A DNA stretch of 64,000 bases, taken from positions 110,743 through 174,742 of the forward strand of contig QOOS01000002.1 of assembly GCA_003331425.1 (NCBI GenBank). Direction: 5' to 3'. A program made the position numbers and the translations under genes. Of the stretch, positions 26,570-35,742 are shown piece by piece; position 1 is the stretch's first letter, and every line of letters begins with the position of its first letter. The notes below the pieces were generated by a model, which searched no databases, was not told the origin of the DNA, and saw only the letters and a program-made list of their open reading frames with translations. The DNA is from Candidatus Nitrosopumilus sp. GTDB taxonomy: Archaea; Thermoproteota; Nitrososphaeria; Nitrososphaerales; Nitrosopumilaceae.

Positions 26570-26618
26570 TATTTGTTCCGCATTTGTTGTGAATAAAAGA
26601 ATTTGCCTGCTATTTCGA

Positions 26619-27344
26619 TCACATATACATTCCAGATATCTCTTCTCTATGCTCCACATATTTTTGAGACAATTCGCTAAATTCTGAATGGATTCTTTCT
26701 TTCTCCTCTTGTAGATTTGATGTATCTATTTCCATCTCATAAAATCTGTTTAATGCATCAATTAGAGTTGCAGCTGCGCCTGAATCTGGCTCTATTTTGT
26801 TTGCTTTTGCCAATAATGTCAATCCTTGAATTTCTCTAACTAGACATTCATTTAGAATACCTCCTGGAATTCCTGTGATGAATCCTTGCGGAATTAAACT
26901 AATGTCTTTGTCTGCCATGGTTCTTACCAAATCCTCTTCTGCTGCACAATATGCTTTATCATCGTGCTCTGTACTTGCAACTCCGTCTAAAATCACTATT
27001 TCTTTTGATCCATTTTTTTCAGCCCAATCTAAAATTGATGATACTAATGAATACAATCCTTCCATTCTTAATGTAATTTCACAAATTATTGCACAAATTG
27101 TACCGTCTTCATTTGCATAGAATCTGAATGGATGACGTAATCTCCCTCTCATGAAAACTGTTGATGGTGGAAGGTATTTTGATCTCATCACTGCAATTTC
27201 TGTCATTTTCAATTCTGTAATTATATGATTAATTGCCAATGGCCCTACAAGACCTGCACCTACAAATCCTGCAAAAACTATTGGATTCTTTAACCCTATT
27301 TTTTTAATTTCAAATATTTCGGCTTCTGGAAATTCTTTTTGCAC
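26619..27344 (-). CDS. PAC2-family protein (proteasome assembly chaperone-like)
   Basis: 241 residues. NPIVFAGFVGAGLVGPLAINHII near 20-42 and GIPGGILNECLVREIQGL near 160-177 match the archaeal PAC2/DUF75 family (ATP-grasp-like fold; related to eukaryotic proteasome assembly chaperone 2). A short coiled coil (SNLQEEKERIHSEFSELSQ) ends the protein. It is 49 bases upstream of purM and 21 bases downstream of the winged-helix regulator. Confidence 0.85.
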   Translation of the reverse strand: MQKEFPEAEIFEIKKIGLKNPIVFAGFVGAGLVGPLAINHIITELKMTEIAVMRSKYLPPSTVFMRGRLRHPFRFYANEDGTICAIICEITLRMEGLYSLVSSILDWAEKNGSKEIVILDGVASTEHDDKAYCAAEEDLVRTMADKDISLIPQGFITGIPGGILNECLVREIQGLTLLAKANKIEPDSGAAATLIDALNRFYEMEIDTSNLQEEKERIHSEFSELSQKYVEHREEISGMYM

Positions 27345-27365
27345 AATTTCAACGCTATGCTCTAT

Positions 27366-27710
27366 CTAATTACTTTTTTGCATGAATAGATTTAACATTA
27401 CTCTTCCTTTATCTGTAATTGTATAGATTACATTTGGTCCAACTGCTTCTTTTTCTATAAAGTTGTAGTTCACACAAAGATGTAGGTAATTCAAAAATGA
27501 TTTTTTCATTCTAATTTTTGATTTTGAATATAGGTGTGAAAATGTCATTGGATTTCCTTTGAGTTGATATAACAACTTTAACAAAGATAACGTGCTGAAA
27601 TCTTTGGTTCTTGCTTTTACTGCATCTAGAATTTGTTCTTCCCTTTCTATGATGAAGTCTTCGAATTGATCTGCCACTTCTAATGGGACATAAGTTAGTC
27701 TTGCTTTCAT
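27366..27710 (-). CDS. Winged-helix transcription regulator
   Basis: 114 residues. LSLLKLLYQLKGNPMTFSHLYSKSKIRMKKSFLNYLHLCVNYNFIEKE is a helix-turn-helix with a recognition helix and wing ending in VIYTITDKGRVML, as in PadR/MarR-type archaeal regulators. The N-terminus is charged and helical. A palindrome TGTA-N2-GTAC-N2-TACA lies 6 bases before its start, a good candidate for autoregulation. Targets are unknown; PAC2 and purM follow on the same strand. Confidence 0.75.
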   Translation of the reverse strand: MKARLTYVPLEVADQFEDFIIEREEQILDAVKARTKDFSTLSLLKLLYQLKGNPMTFSHLYSKSKIRMKKSFLNYLHLCVNYNFIEKEAVGPNVIYTITDKGRVMLNLFMQKSN

Positions 27711-27715
27711 TATAC

Positions 27716-27731
27716 TGTATGGTACGGTACA
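27716..27731. promoter_or_regulatory. Palindromic operator candidate (TGTA-GTAC-TACA)
   Basis: Sixteen-base element TGTATGGTACGGTACA with inverted TGTA/TACA ends and a GTAC centre. It lies just upstream of the winged-helix gene, between its start codon and a T/A-rich box near 27735, where a repressor would block transcription initiation. Confidence 0.45.
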
Positions 27732-27937
27732 TTACCTTATTAGTCTTTGACTTGTCTATTTTTTATCTATCTGAGTAGTTTTTTTACACCTATTTCGGTC
27801 ATTTTTAGAATTTTAGCTCCCAAAATTGAGTATGCCATTTCAAAAATCTATTATTTTTTGAACTTAACTTGAATTGGTACATTTGTAAAAATATAGTGAA
27901 TCATCTCCTTTAAACAACCATAATGTGAAATTTCGTT

Positions 27938-28873
27938 GTGGAAGTCATACTAAGTGCCGCATTACTAGTTATTGGATTAGTGATGTTATGTTTTGGTGGA
28001 AATTGGTTAGTTAGTGGCGGAGTCGGAATTGCCAAAAAACTTCGTATTAGTAATCTTGTAATTGGTTTGACTATTGTAGCATATGGAACGTCTACCCCAG
28101 AACTTGCAGCAAGTATTGCAGCTGCTGGTGATCATGGTGCAATAATTTTGGGAAATATTGTTGGAAGTAATATTGCCAATGTAGGTATGGTAATTGGTGT
28201 ATCTGCAATTCTTATTCCTGTCGCAATTCAAAAATCTGTATTCCGAAAAGAAATTCCAATTATGTTGGGTGTATCTTTCCTACTAGTTTTACTTTCTATT
28301 GATGGCGAACTTTCTCAATATGATGGTGCGTTACTTCTTGTTGGGCTTGGTGTCTTTGCATTTTTTACATTTAGGGATGCATTAAAACAAAGAACAACAA
28401 CTAAAGATAATTCTGAAAACACTCAAAATAATATTTATGTAAAATCTTTTGGATTAATTGGAATTGGAATTGTTGTATTGTATATTGGTGCTATACTCAC
28501 AGTTGATAATGCTGTAATTATTGCATCTGAATTTGGTTTATCTGAGAAAATTATTGGATTAACTGTAATTGCAATTGGAACATCTCTTCCTGAATTAATC
28601 ACTTCTATTATTGCGATTCGTAAAGGACACAGTGATGTTGGAATTGGAAATATTATTGGAAGCAATATTTACAATATCTTGATGATAATGGGTGTAGGTG
28701 CTGCCCTTGGAGGTGTTTTGACAACTTCTGATATTTATGTAGATTATGCAATAATGATTATCTTTAGTCTTTCATTATTGATTGGATTAAAAACTAAAAT
28801 CATCAACAGAACTATTGGTGTCATTTTGGCAACCGGATATGTTTTGTATTTGGTAACTGCATTTTTTAAATAA
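27938..28873 (+). CDS. Cation exchanger of the CaCA (Na+/Ca2+) family
   Basis: 311 residues, ten membrane helices arranged as two repeats. The alpha repeats are visible as GLTIVAYGTSTPELAASIAA near 44-63 and GLTVIAIGTSLPELITSIIA near 205-224, each carrying the ion-binding Glu of GTS-x-PE. An acidic cytoplasmic loop (KQRTTTKDNSENTQN) separates the halves. Exports Ca2+ in exchange for Na+ or H+. GTG start at 27938 is nearest the conserved region. Confidence 0.93.
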   Translation: MEVILSAALLVIGLVMLCFGGNWLVSGGVGIAKKLRISNLVIGLTIVAYGTSTPELAASIAAAGDHGAIILGNIVGSNIANVGMVIGVSAILIPVAIQKSVFRKEIPIMLGVSFLLVLLSIDGELSQYDGALLLVGLGVFAFFTFRDALKQRTTTKDNSENTQNNIYVKSFGLIGIGIVVLYIGAILTVDNAVIIASEFGLSEKIIGLTVIAIGTSLPELITSIIAIRKGHSDVGIGNIIGSNIYNILMIMGVGAALGGVLTTSDIYVDYAIMIIFSLSLLIGLKTKIINRTIGVILATGYVLYLVTAFFK

Positions 28874-28893
28874 TTTGTGCCTAAATTTTATGC

Positions 28894-30255
28894 TTAAATT
28901 GAATTAACTGGAATATTTTCAACTTTGATTGATGGAGTAATTGATGGTAATGATGCCCATTGAATCACTTGACGTTGATCATTTCCAATATCTGATATGT
29001 TGTTTAATAATTTTGGAAGATTGTATACTATTCTCACTGATTTTCCAGGTCCTACTATTTCCCCATTTTCTATAATTCGTATTCCACTTCTTGCAGTACA
29101 TGAAAAATCTCCTTTAATCGGATTAACTGCATATGTGTACCATAATCTTCCTATTAACAAACCATGTTTCGTATCTTTGATTATGTCTTCTTGTGTACTA
29201 TTGCCTGATGTAACTATCAAATTATGTGGTGCTGAAATTGGAATTGGTTCTGCACTATTTCCCATAGGTGATCCCATTCTGATTGCATTTCCAGATGATT
29301 TTTTTTCACCTTCTTTGTAACTATCATAAAGATTAGAAAAAACATTTGTAAAAATCCCATTTTCAATTAATTTACTCTTTTCAGTTTTTATTCCTTCACT
29401 GTCTATTGACTTTGTACCAATCCCCTCTGGTATGTGTGGACTATCTGTTAAATTGAATCCTTCAATTGATATTTTTTCTTTCAAATTATTTGAAAAACAA
29501 CTTTTTTTTTCTTTGAATGTTTTAAAATTAAAATTTGCTGCTATTACAAATGCTAGTAACTCTCCTACTGAATATGGATCAAAAATTATGGAATATGTAT
29601 CTGAATTAATTTTTTTTGGATTGATTGAATTTATACACATATTTTTTGCATCTATTCCCACTTGTTCTGAAGAAAATTTTGATAATGTTCTTCCACATGC
29701 ATGTCCTATTCCTGAAACTGGTACGTTACTTTGTTCTGATTCTGCGTTAATAATTCCTGAAACATATGTTGCTTCATTATTGAAATTTAATCCATTAGAA
29801 TTACTCAATTCAAAATTTTCATAGACTAAATTTAGTGAGCCTGTAATTGTATCGATTTTTTTATTTTCAGATGAATTAATCATATTTTGAGCGATATCGG
29901 TAGCTTTTGAACCTGAAATATGTTTGATTTTTTTATCAAACACTCCTTCTAATTGCTGTGTTTCTACTTTTTCTGGTAAACCATTCCAGAAGTCTCTTGA
30001 TTTCAATTTTTTGATAGACTTAATTCCTCTTGTTATGGCCTCTGAAATGTTTTCTTCATTAGTGGTTTGTATTGATGCAATTTTTTTATCATGTATCAAT
30101 CTGATACCAAAATTTTGATCAAAATTCTGTTTAATTTCTATGATTTCTGAATCTGTAATTCTCACTGTTGTTATGTTTTTTTTAACGGTAACAATTTCAC
30201 ATTCATCTACTCCTAATTTTTTTGAATGCGTTATTGCCTTTTCTAAGGCTGACAA
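28894..30255 (-). CDS. TldE/PmbA-type metalloprotease-family protein
   Basis: 453 residues with the TldD/PmbA fold: SFGIRL-like FDQNFGIRLIHDKKIASI near the N-terminus and a C-terminal part with LIVTSGNSTQEDIIKDTKHGLLIGRLWYTYAVNPIKGDFS. No HExxH zinc motif is visible, so this is the TldE/PmbA partner rather than the catalytic TldD subunit, and no TldD is in this window. Only a direct junction separates it from cofH, implying co-transcription with cofG-cofH. Confidence 0.85.
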   Translation of the reverse strand: MSALEKAITHSKKLGVDECEIVTVKKNITTVRITDSEIIEIKQNFDQNFGIRLIHDKKIASIQTTNEENISEAITRGIKSIKKLKSRDFWNGLPEKVETQQLEGVFDKKIKHISGSKATDIAQNMINSSENKKIDTITGSLNLVYENFELSNSNGLNFNNEATYVSGIINAESEQSNVPVSGIGHACGRTLSKFSSEQVGIDAKNMCINSINPKKINSDTYSIIFDPYSVGELLAFVIAANFNFKTFKEKKSCFSNNLKEKISIEGFNLTDSPHIPEGIGTKSIDSEGIKTEKSKLIENGIFTNVFSNLYDSYKEGEKKSSGNAIRMGSPMGNSAEPIPISAPHNLIVTSGNSTQEDIIKDTKHGLLIGRLWYTYAVNPIKGDFSCTARSGIRIIENGEIVGPGKSVRIVYNLPKLLNNISDIGNDQRQVIQWASLPSITPSIKVENIPVNSI

Positions 30256-31515
30256 TTATTCTTCTCTGGGGTTTTTGTATCTGAATTTATTAATTTTAAT
30301 TAATTCCTTATATGATCCAAATTGAGAATTATTTGTAATTTTATCTAATCCTTCGTCTATTTCATTTTCTGTTTCAAACTTTTTTAGCATTTTGTATTGT
30401 GTGTTTCTTTCAGCTGGAATTCTTCCAATTTCTCTTACCATTCGTCTAATTTCTTTTGGTTTTAATAATTGTCCATATTCTGAACCTGCTGATGTGGATA
30501 TGCTTTCATTGATCAAAGTTCCCCCAAAATCATTTGCCCCCCACATCAATAACAGTTGTGACATTTTCTGACCTTCTTTTACCCAGGACATTTGTATATT
30601 GTCTATTGTGTTATTGAACATAATTCTTGCAATTGCATGTGTAAGTAATACATCATTTCCGCTTCCACCTTGTTGTATTCCTTCATGTAACTGATGTTTG
30701 TACATCGGGGCTTCTGAATGGACAAAATTTAATGGCACAAATTCTGTAAATCCTGCTGTCTCTTTTTGTATTTCTCTTAATTTCACAATATGATTGATCC
30801 TTTGTTCTAGGCTTTCTAAATGACCAAACATCATAGTAGATGTTGTGTTTATTCCAATTTTATGGGCTGTCTTGATTACTTCTTCCCATTGTTTTACTGT
30901 AATTCTTCCTGGTGAAATTTTATCCCTTAGTTTTTGATCCAATATTTCTGCAGATGTTCCTGGTAATGTATTGACTCCTGCTTCTTTCATTCTTTTTAGA
31001 AATTCTTCAATTGTAATGTTTGATCTGGTTGCTCCGTATAGTATTTCTTCTGGAGAGAAACCATGAATGTGTATGTCTGGGATTTCTTTTTTAATTTCTC
31101 TACAGATATTTTCATACAAATCTCCTTCCATGTCTGGTGGTAATCCTGCTTGAATACACACCTCTGTTGCACCTAAGTCATGTGCTTCTTTTGCTCTACG
31201 TACAATTTCTTCTGTTGGTAGAAAATATCCTTCTTCTTCTCTAAAATCTCTACTAAATGCACAAAAACCACATTGTTTTATGCAAACATTTGTGAAATTG
31301 ATGTTTCTGTTTACTACATAAGATACAATATTTCCAACCCTTCTTTTTCGTAATTCATCCGCAACTAGCCCTACTAGGTGGAAATCCATCCCTTTTGTTT
31401 TGTAAAGCTCCAATCCTTCTTTTGCAGAAATCTCCTTTTCAGATAAGGCATTGTTTAAAATCTCAGATATAATTGGATCTGCATTTCTAAACAGTGAGTC
31501 TATGTTAATTGTCAT
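30256..31515 (-). CDS. cofH: FO synthase subunit 2 (5-amino-6-(D-ribitylamino)uracil-tyrosine 4-hydroxyphenyl transferase)
   Basis: Radical SAM enzyme joining tyrosine and 5-amino-6-ribitylaminouracil in F420 synthesis. About 419 residues from ATG 31515 (ATGA overlap with the cofG stop; a TTG two codons upstream is possible). Cluster motif C-x3-C-x2-C in CIKQCGFCAFSRD. GFSPEEI, STMMFGHLES and FVPLNFVHSEAPMY are typical of CofH. The C-terminus has the ETENEIDEGLDKI tail. Confidence 0.93.
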   Translation of the reverse strand: MTINIDSLFRNADPIISEILNNALSEKEISAKEGLELYKTKGMDFHLVGLVADELRKRRVGNIVSYVVNRNINFTNVCIKQCGFCAFSRDFREEEGYFLPTEEIVRRAKEAHDLGATEVCIQAGLPPDMEGDLYENICREIKKEIPDIHIHGFSPEEILYGATRSNITIEEFLKRMKEAGVNTLPGTSAEILDQKLRDKISPGRITVKQWEEVIKTAHKIGINTTSTMMFGHLESLEQRINHIVKLREIQKETAGFTEFVPLNFVHSEAPMYKHQLHEGIQQGGSGNDVLLTHAIARIMFNNTIDNIQMSWVKEGQKMSQLLLMWGANDFGGTLINESISTSAGSEYGQLLKPKEIRRMVREIGRIPAERNTQYKMLKKFETENEIDEGLDKITNNSQFGSYKELIKINKFRYKNPREE

Positions 31516-32681
31516 TTCCAATATTCTTCCTTTACGTACCCGTCTTCATTTTGAATCACTGCTATTTTATCCCTTAACTTTTTACTAATAAAAGAGAAAA
31601 ATTCTGGATAAATTGGGAACCTGCATTTTAGATCAAATCCTGCTTTCTTTGAATTATCTTCTACTTTGTTAATTTCTGGCCAAGAAAATTCTGGATTAAC
31701 AAAATCTGGCGTTAATGGTGAAATTCCTCCCCAATCATTAATTCCTACTTGTAAGAAACTTTGGTATGATTTTGGAGAAAGATTAGGTGGAATTTGTATA
31801 TTCATTTCTGGCATCACAATTCTTGATAATGCTACAATTTTTTTAAAATATTCTTCATTAGTAGATGGGGAATTTTTCATAATTGTATCTGGTTTTGGTT
31901 GAAAATTCTGTAAAATCACTTCTTGAATATTTCCATATTTTTTATGAAGATCTTTTATGGCTAATATTGAATCTATTATTTCCTCTATTGTCTCTCCAAT
32001 TCCTACAAGAATACCAGTGGTCATTGGAATTCCTAATTTGCCTGAGTTTTCTAAAATTTTTAATCTTGTTTGGGGTTTTTTACTTGCAGCTAAATAATGT
32101 GGCATGCCCCTTTCTGTTAATCTTTCACTAATGTTTTCTAACATTATTCCCATTGACACATTAGTTTTTTTGAGTTCTTTCATTTCATCATAATTCAAAT
32201 TTCCTGCATTTGTATGTGGAAATAAGCCTAATTCTAATGCCTCTTCAGATGAATGAATCAGATATTCTACTGTTGATTTGAAACCATTTTCTTTGAGCCA
32301 ATTTCTAGCTTCAGGATACTTCTTTTCTGGTTGCTCTCCTGTTACAAACAGTGCTTCCACACATGTGTATTTTTTTGCTAATTGTAATAATTCTTTTATC
32401 TGCTGTTTTGACATTAAAGAAATTTTTTCTTCTCCTGGTTCTGCCTTGTATGTACAATATGAACAAGTATCTTTACAGAGATTAATGATATTGAAAAATG
32501 CTTTTTTTGAAAATGTTACTGTGTTGTTTTTATTTTTAATTCGAAGTCTTTGTGCTGTAAGAAACAATTCATTTGAATTCTCTACTGATTTTTGATAAAT
32601 ATCTATGATTTCTTGTCGATTAATTGATTTATTTTCTAATACATTATTTAGGATCTCTGATTTTAAAACCAAATTAGTCAT
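31512..32681 (-). CDS. cofG: FO synthase subunit 1
   Basis: Radical SAM enzyme completing the deazaflavin chromophore of F420. 389 residues; cluster motif C69-x3-C73-x2-C76 in NLCKDTCSYCTYK. LFVTGEQPEKKYPEA, LGLFPHTNAGNLNY and MTTGILVGIGETIEEI are recognisable CofG segments, and the domain ends with WGGISPLTPDFVNPEFSWP. Overlaps cofH by 4 bases; order cofG-cofH-tldE. Confidence 0.95.
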   Translation of the reverse strand: MTNLVLKSEILNNVLENKSINRQEIIDIYQKSVENSNELFLTAQRLRIKNKNNTVTFSKKAFFNIINLCKDTCSYCTYKAEPGEEKISLMSKQQIKELLQLAKKYTCVEALFVTGEQPEKKYPEARNWLKENGFKSTVEYLIHSSEEALELGLFPHTNAGNLNYDEMKELKKTNVSMGIMLENISERLTERGMPHYLAASKKPQTRLKILENSGKLGIPMTTGILVGIGETIEEIIDSILAIKDLHKKYGNIQEVILQNFQPKPDTIMKNSPSTNEEYFKKIVALSRIVMPEMNIQIPPNLSPKSYQSFLQVGINDWGGISPLTPDFVNPEFSWPEINKVEDNSKKAGFDLKCRFPIYPEFFSFISKKLRDKIAVIQNEDGYVKEEYWK

Positions 32682-32728
32682 TAGAAGAATTTTTTAGTAG
32701 ATGTATTTATGCTTGTATCCTTTTATTT

Positions 32729-33898
32729 TCAATTTGGTCTTTCTTGAAGAATAATTGTCACATTTGTAGTCCTACCGTCTCTTAAAATTTCTAAATTCAT
32801 CTCATCTCCAACTGTTTTTACTCTTTGAAGATGGACTAAAATATCATCAATTTTTCTAACATCCATTCCATCAACTGCAACAATGATATCTCCTCCAATG
32901 GAATATTCTTTTCCATCCACTTCAATTATTTTATCTGAACCAATTAATCCTGCATCTGCTGCTGGACTATTTTCTACTACTGTTATTATTAGAAACCCTA
33001 ATGCATCTTTTAATCCTAATACATTTGCAGTATCTGGATCAATATCTCTGCCTGAAATTCCAATCCATGGATGTTTGTATTCTCCTTCATCGATTAAAAT
33101 TGGAACAATCTTTGCAACTGTTTGTGATGGTATTGCAAATCCTACTCCTGTAAATTCCCCTGTTGTAGATTGTATTGCAGTGTTAATTCCTACTATGTTT
33201 CCTCTCATGTTTAACAATGGTCCTCCTGAATTTCCTGGATTGATTGCTGCATCTGTTTGAATAACATCTGGAATTGAATAACCTGAACCTGATGGTAATA
33301 ATCGTCCCATTTGACTAACAATTCCTGATGTCATGGAACCTGATAATCCAAATGGATTTCCTATTGCCGCAATTGGTTCTCCAACATTAAGATTTGATGA
33401 ATCCCCTAATGATAATGGTTGCAATAATTTTAAATCTGCATTCACTTTGATTACTCCGATATCTGTATATTCATCTACTCCAATAATTTCTGCATTATAT
33501 GATCTTCCATCTAAAAATGTAACAATTGTTTTTGTTGAACCTTCTACTACATGTGCATTTGTAATAATGTGTCCCATCTTATCAAAAACAAAACCTGATC
33601 CTACTCCTCCTGTTTCATTTACTGTTTGATTTCGTATCGTATTAACTCGCACAACTCCCGGTTCTGCTTTTTCAAAAATTTCCATTAATGATAATGTTAA
33701 TGATGATGTTTTTGATTCTTGTAAAATTAAATTATTAATTTCATCTATTTGATTTTGTACTTGTAATTCATTTTCATCTATTTGATTTTGAATTGCAGCT
33801 TCGTTGGATTCTGCTGGAATGATAAAAAGTATTGAAAATATTATAAATGCGCTGATGCTGCCTACTGTCGCACCTACAAATATCCCTGATTTATCCAC
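32729..33898 (-). CDS. HtrA/DegP-like membrane-anchored serine protease
   Basis: 389 residues. An N-terminal membrane anchor (residues 7-28) with external side is followed by a coiled region and a trypsin-like domain: H116 in TNAHVVEG, D146 in YTDIGVIKV and S224 in NPGNSGGPL form the triad. One PDZ domain follows (about 275-385, with GFLIITVVENSPAADAGL). Cell-surface protein quality control is the likely role. 47 bases from cofG, 44 bases from the glycosyltransferase upstream. Confidence 0.93.
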   Translation of the reverse strand: MDKSGIFVGATVGSISAFIIFSILFIIPAESNEAAIQNQIDENELQVQNQIDEINNLILQESKTSSLTLSLMEIFEKAEPGVVRVNTIRNQTVNETGGVGSGFVFDKMGHIITNAHVVEGSTKTIVTFLDGRSYNAEIIGVDEYTDIGVIKVNADLKLLQPLSLGDSSNLNVGEPIAAIGNPFGLSGSMTSGIVSQMGRLLPSGSGYSIPDVIQTDAAINPGNSGGPLLNMRGNIVGINTAIQSTTGEFTGVGFAIPSQTVAKIVPILIDEGEYKHPWIGISGRDIDPDTANVLGLKDALGFLIITVVENSPAADAGLIGSDKIIEVDGKEYSIGGDIIVAVDGMDVRKIDDILVHLQRVKTVGDEMNLEILRDGRTTNVTIILQERPN

Positions 33899-33942
33899 GT
33901 GAACAATTTCTTCTCATTTGTATGTAAAAGTATTCTTTTTTT

Positions 33943-35151
33943 CTATATGCTAAGTGAACTTTGAGTGTGATCTTTCATTGAATAACTTCTACCTCTCCAT
34001 GATACTGATGATGCACCTTTTGCTTGAATTAGTCCTGTGAGGAATCCTAAGGTGACTACTAATCCACCTAATGGAGCAAATAATGCATGAATTAATCTTA
34101 ATTTTAATCCCATTTTTACTTCAATTACTGCACCAATGTAAATCAGTAATGATGCAATTGCTGCTGAATAATAGAGTATTTTTGCTGACATTGTTTCAAT
34201 TGGTATAAAGTTTGTAATTGCAAATATTGGAAATGGGACAAATAGTAAAAATAATACTGCAAAGAAACTTCCTATTGCAATTTTTTCACTTTGTAAATAC
34301 AGTGGAATCATCAATCTCTTTAATGCCTGCCAAAGTGTTTTAGAATCTCTGGCCCAAACAGCATCAATTAGTTCGTCTCCTCTAACTATTCTCATTTTGT
34401 AGCCTGATTCTTTCACTTTTTTACCAAGTGCACCATCTTCGACAATTTCATGTTTTACTCCTTCATGCATTCCAACTTCTTGATATGTTTTTTTTGTAAT
34501 AATGAAAAAACTTCCAAAAAAATATGCTGCTTTTTTCTTTGGATTGTTAACGTTAATTGCAGAAAACCTAGTATGCAAAAATGTTGATATCATTGGTAGT
34601 GATACCTTAGTCAAGAAATCAAATGTTAATAATCTTGGAATTGCCGACAGTGCATCTAATTGTAAACTTAGCAAATGTGAAACTGCTAATGAAATAACTT
34701 GGTTTGAATGCTTTGTATCTGCATCTGTAAAAAGTAAAAGCTCACCTTTTGCATGTCTATACCCTTCCATACATGCCCAATTTTTACCCATCCATCCTTC
34801 TGGTTTTGAATTAGCTGAAACATGAATAATTTTAGAATTTTTTTCTGCATATTCTGCAATTATCTTTCCTGTAGTATCTTCTGATGAATCATCAATTACT
34901 ACAATCTCGTAATTTTCATAATCTTGCTCAATTAATGAATCTAAACATTTTGCAAGATATTTTTCTTCATTTCTTGCTGGAAGAATTATTGAAACTTTGG
35001 GTGTTAAATTATTTGTATTTTCAAATTTATCTAAATATGGTGTCTTTGTAAATGATTCAATCATTGATTTGATAAGGTATATCCAAGCACCAATAATACC
35101 AATCAATATTGCTGCAATAATGTATGTGACTATTTCAATTAATAATTCCAA
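33943..35151 (-). CDS. Membrane-bound family 2 glycosyltransferase
   Basis: 402 residues. One N-terminal helix (residues 6-30), then a GT-A domain with VSIILPARNEEKYLAKCLDSL, IVVIDDSSEDTTG near 85-97 and the FTDADT metal motif near 141, KHEIVEDGALGKKVKESGY near 235; at least three C-terminal helices (about 300-380). Acceptor is unknown; a polyprenyl- or lipid-linked sugar is plausible. Just downstream of the SRPBCC gene (2-base gap). Confidence 0.88.
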   Translation of the reverse strand: MELLIEIVTYIIAAILIGIIGAWIYLIKSMIESFTKTPYLDKFENTNNLTPKVSIILPARNEEKYLAKCLDSLIEQDYENYEIVVIDDSSEDTTGKIIAEYAEKNSKIIHVSANSKPEGWMGKNWACMEGYRHAKGELLLFTDADTKHSNQVISLAVSHLLSLQLDALSAIPRLLTFDFLTKVSLPMISTFLHTRFSAINVNNPKKKAAYFFGSFFIITKKTYQEVGMHEGVKHEIVEDGALGKKVKESGYKMRIVRGDELIDAVWARDSKTLWQALKRLMIPLYLQSEKIAIGSFFAVLFLLFVPFPIFAITNFIPIETMSAKILYYSAAIASLLIYIGAVIEVKMGLKLRLIHALFAPLGGLVVTLGFLTGLIQAKGASSVSWRGRSYSMKDHTQSSLSI

Positions 35152-35153
35152 TT

Positions 35154-35570
35154 TTATCCCTCAATTTCTCTTTTGATGCTTTGCATTGCTTGTTCAGTTC
35201 CACTCTTTATGTGATTTTTAATTACTCCTGTAAACATGTTCATCATTCCTGACAATTTAATTTCCCATGCTGTTTGCATTATGATGTGTTCATTATTGGG
35301 TGTAAGTGTGATGATCTTTGTACCATTTAGAATTCCTTTGGTGAATTTTGCACTGATTTCTTTTTTTGGTTTTAATTGAATTTCTTGTAAGCATTTTTGA
35401 TCTCTAAATGCTATTGTGATTTCTCTTTTTATTACATCTCCTTCTTTTGATAATGTTTTGACTTCTTTTGTTCCCTTCCAAAATCTTGGTTCATTATCTA
35501 TGTCTGAAATAATTTCCCACACTTTATCCAGGCTAGAATTTATCTCTGTTTGAACCACAATTGTTGCCAT
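35154..35570 (-). CDS. SRPBCC/polyketide-cyclase-fold protein
   Basis: About 138 residues from ATG 35570 (MATIVVQTEINSSLDKVWEIISDIDNEPRFW). This helix-grip start is typical of the START/Bet v1-like family that binds hydrophobic ligands. The reading frame stays open further upstream, but through a structured RNA-like element (35628-35705), so I place the start at 35570. Immediately followed by the glycosyltransferase gene. Confidence 0.78.
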   Translation of the reverse strand: MATIVVQTEINSSLDKVWEIISDIDNEPRFWKGTKEVKTLSKEGDVIKREITIAFRDQKCLQEIQLKPKKEISAKFTKGILNGTKIITLTPNNEHIIMQTAWEIKLSGMMNMFTGVIKNHIKSGTEQAMQSIKREIEG

Positions 35571-35627
35571 TCTTGTTTGAATTGATTTTTGCATCAAATA
35601 TATTAGATTCCACTTTAAATTGAAACA

Positions 35628-35705
35628 GACTGTGATGGGCCAATGCCTAAAATCCAGAACATTAACTCCGGTTCTAATGGCCTTGACCATTCTTCCGTCA
35701 CAGTC
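35628..35705. ncRNA. Candidate structured RNA: 78-base cloverleaf-like element
   Basis: Ends are an exact 8-base inverted pair (GACTGTGA at 35628-35635, TCACAGTC at 35698-35705). On the minus strand three hairpins can fold inside: ATGGT-CAAG-GCCAT, AGAAC-(10)-GTTCT and GGC-ATTG-GCC, giving a four-helix junction. The size is like a tRNA, but the T-loop sequence and a normal anticodon arm are missing, so it is not a standard tRNA. Lies between divergent genes; strand undetermined. Confidence 0.4.
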
Positions 35706-35742
35706 CATTAAAATTTTAAAGAACATGAGATTTACTTGCTAT

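Noticed and set aside
26570..26659. Longer start for purM
   Set aside because: It would run into the end of the PAC2 gene and add a leader that PurM proteins lack; ATG 26569 fits the family.
27716..27731. CRISPR or phage attachment site
   Set aside because: A single 16-base palindrome with no spacers, no cas genes and no integrase nearby.
35628..35705. Calling the inverted-repeat element a tRNA
   Set aside because: No GGTTCRA T-loop, D-loop GG or seven-base anticodon loop, and a different hairpin spacing.
35571..35726. N-terminal extension of the SRPBCC protein through the structured element
   Set aside because: The family domain begins at MATIVV (35570); the extension has no family match and overlaps the palindromic RNA-like element.
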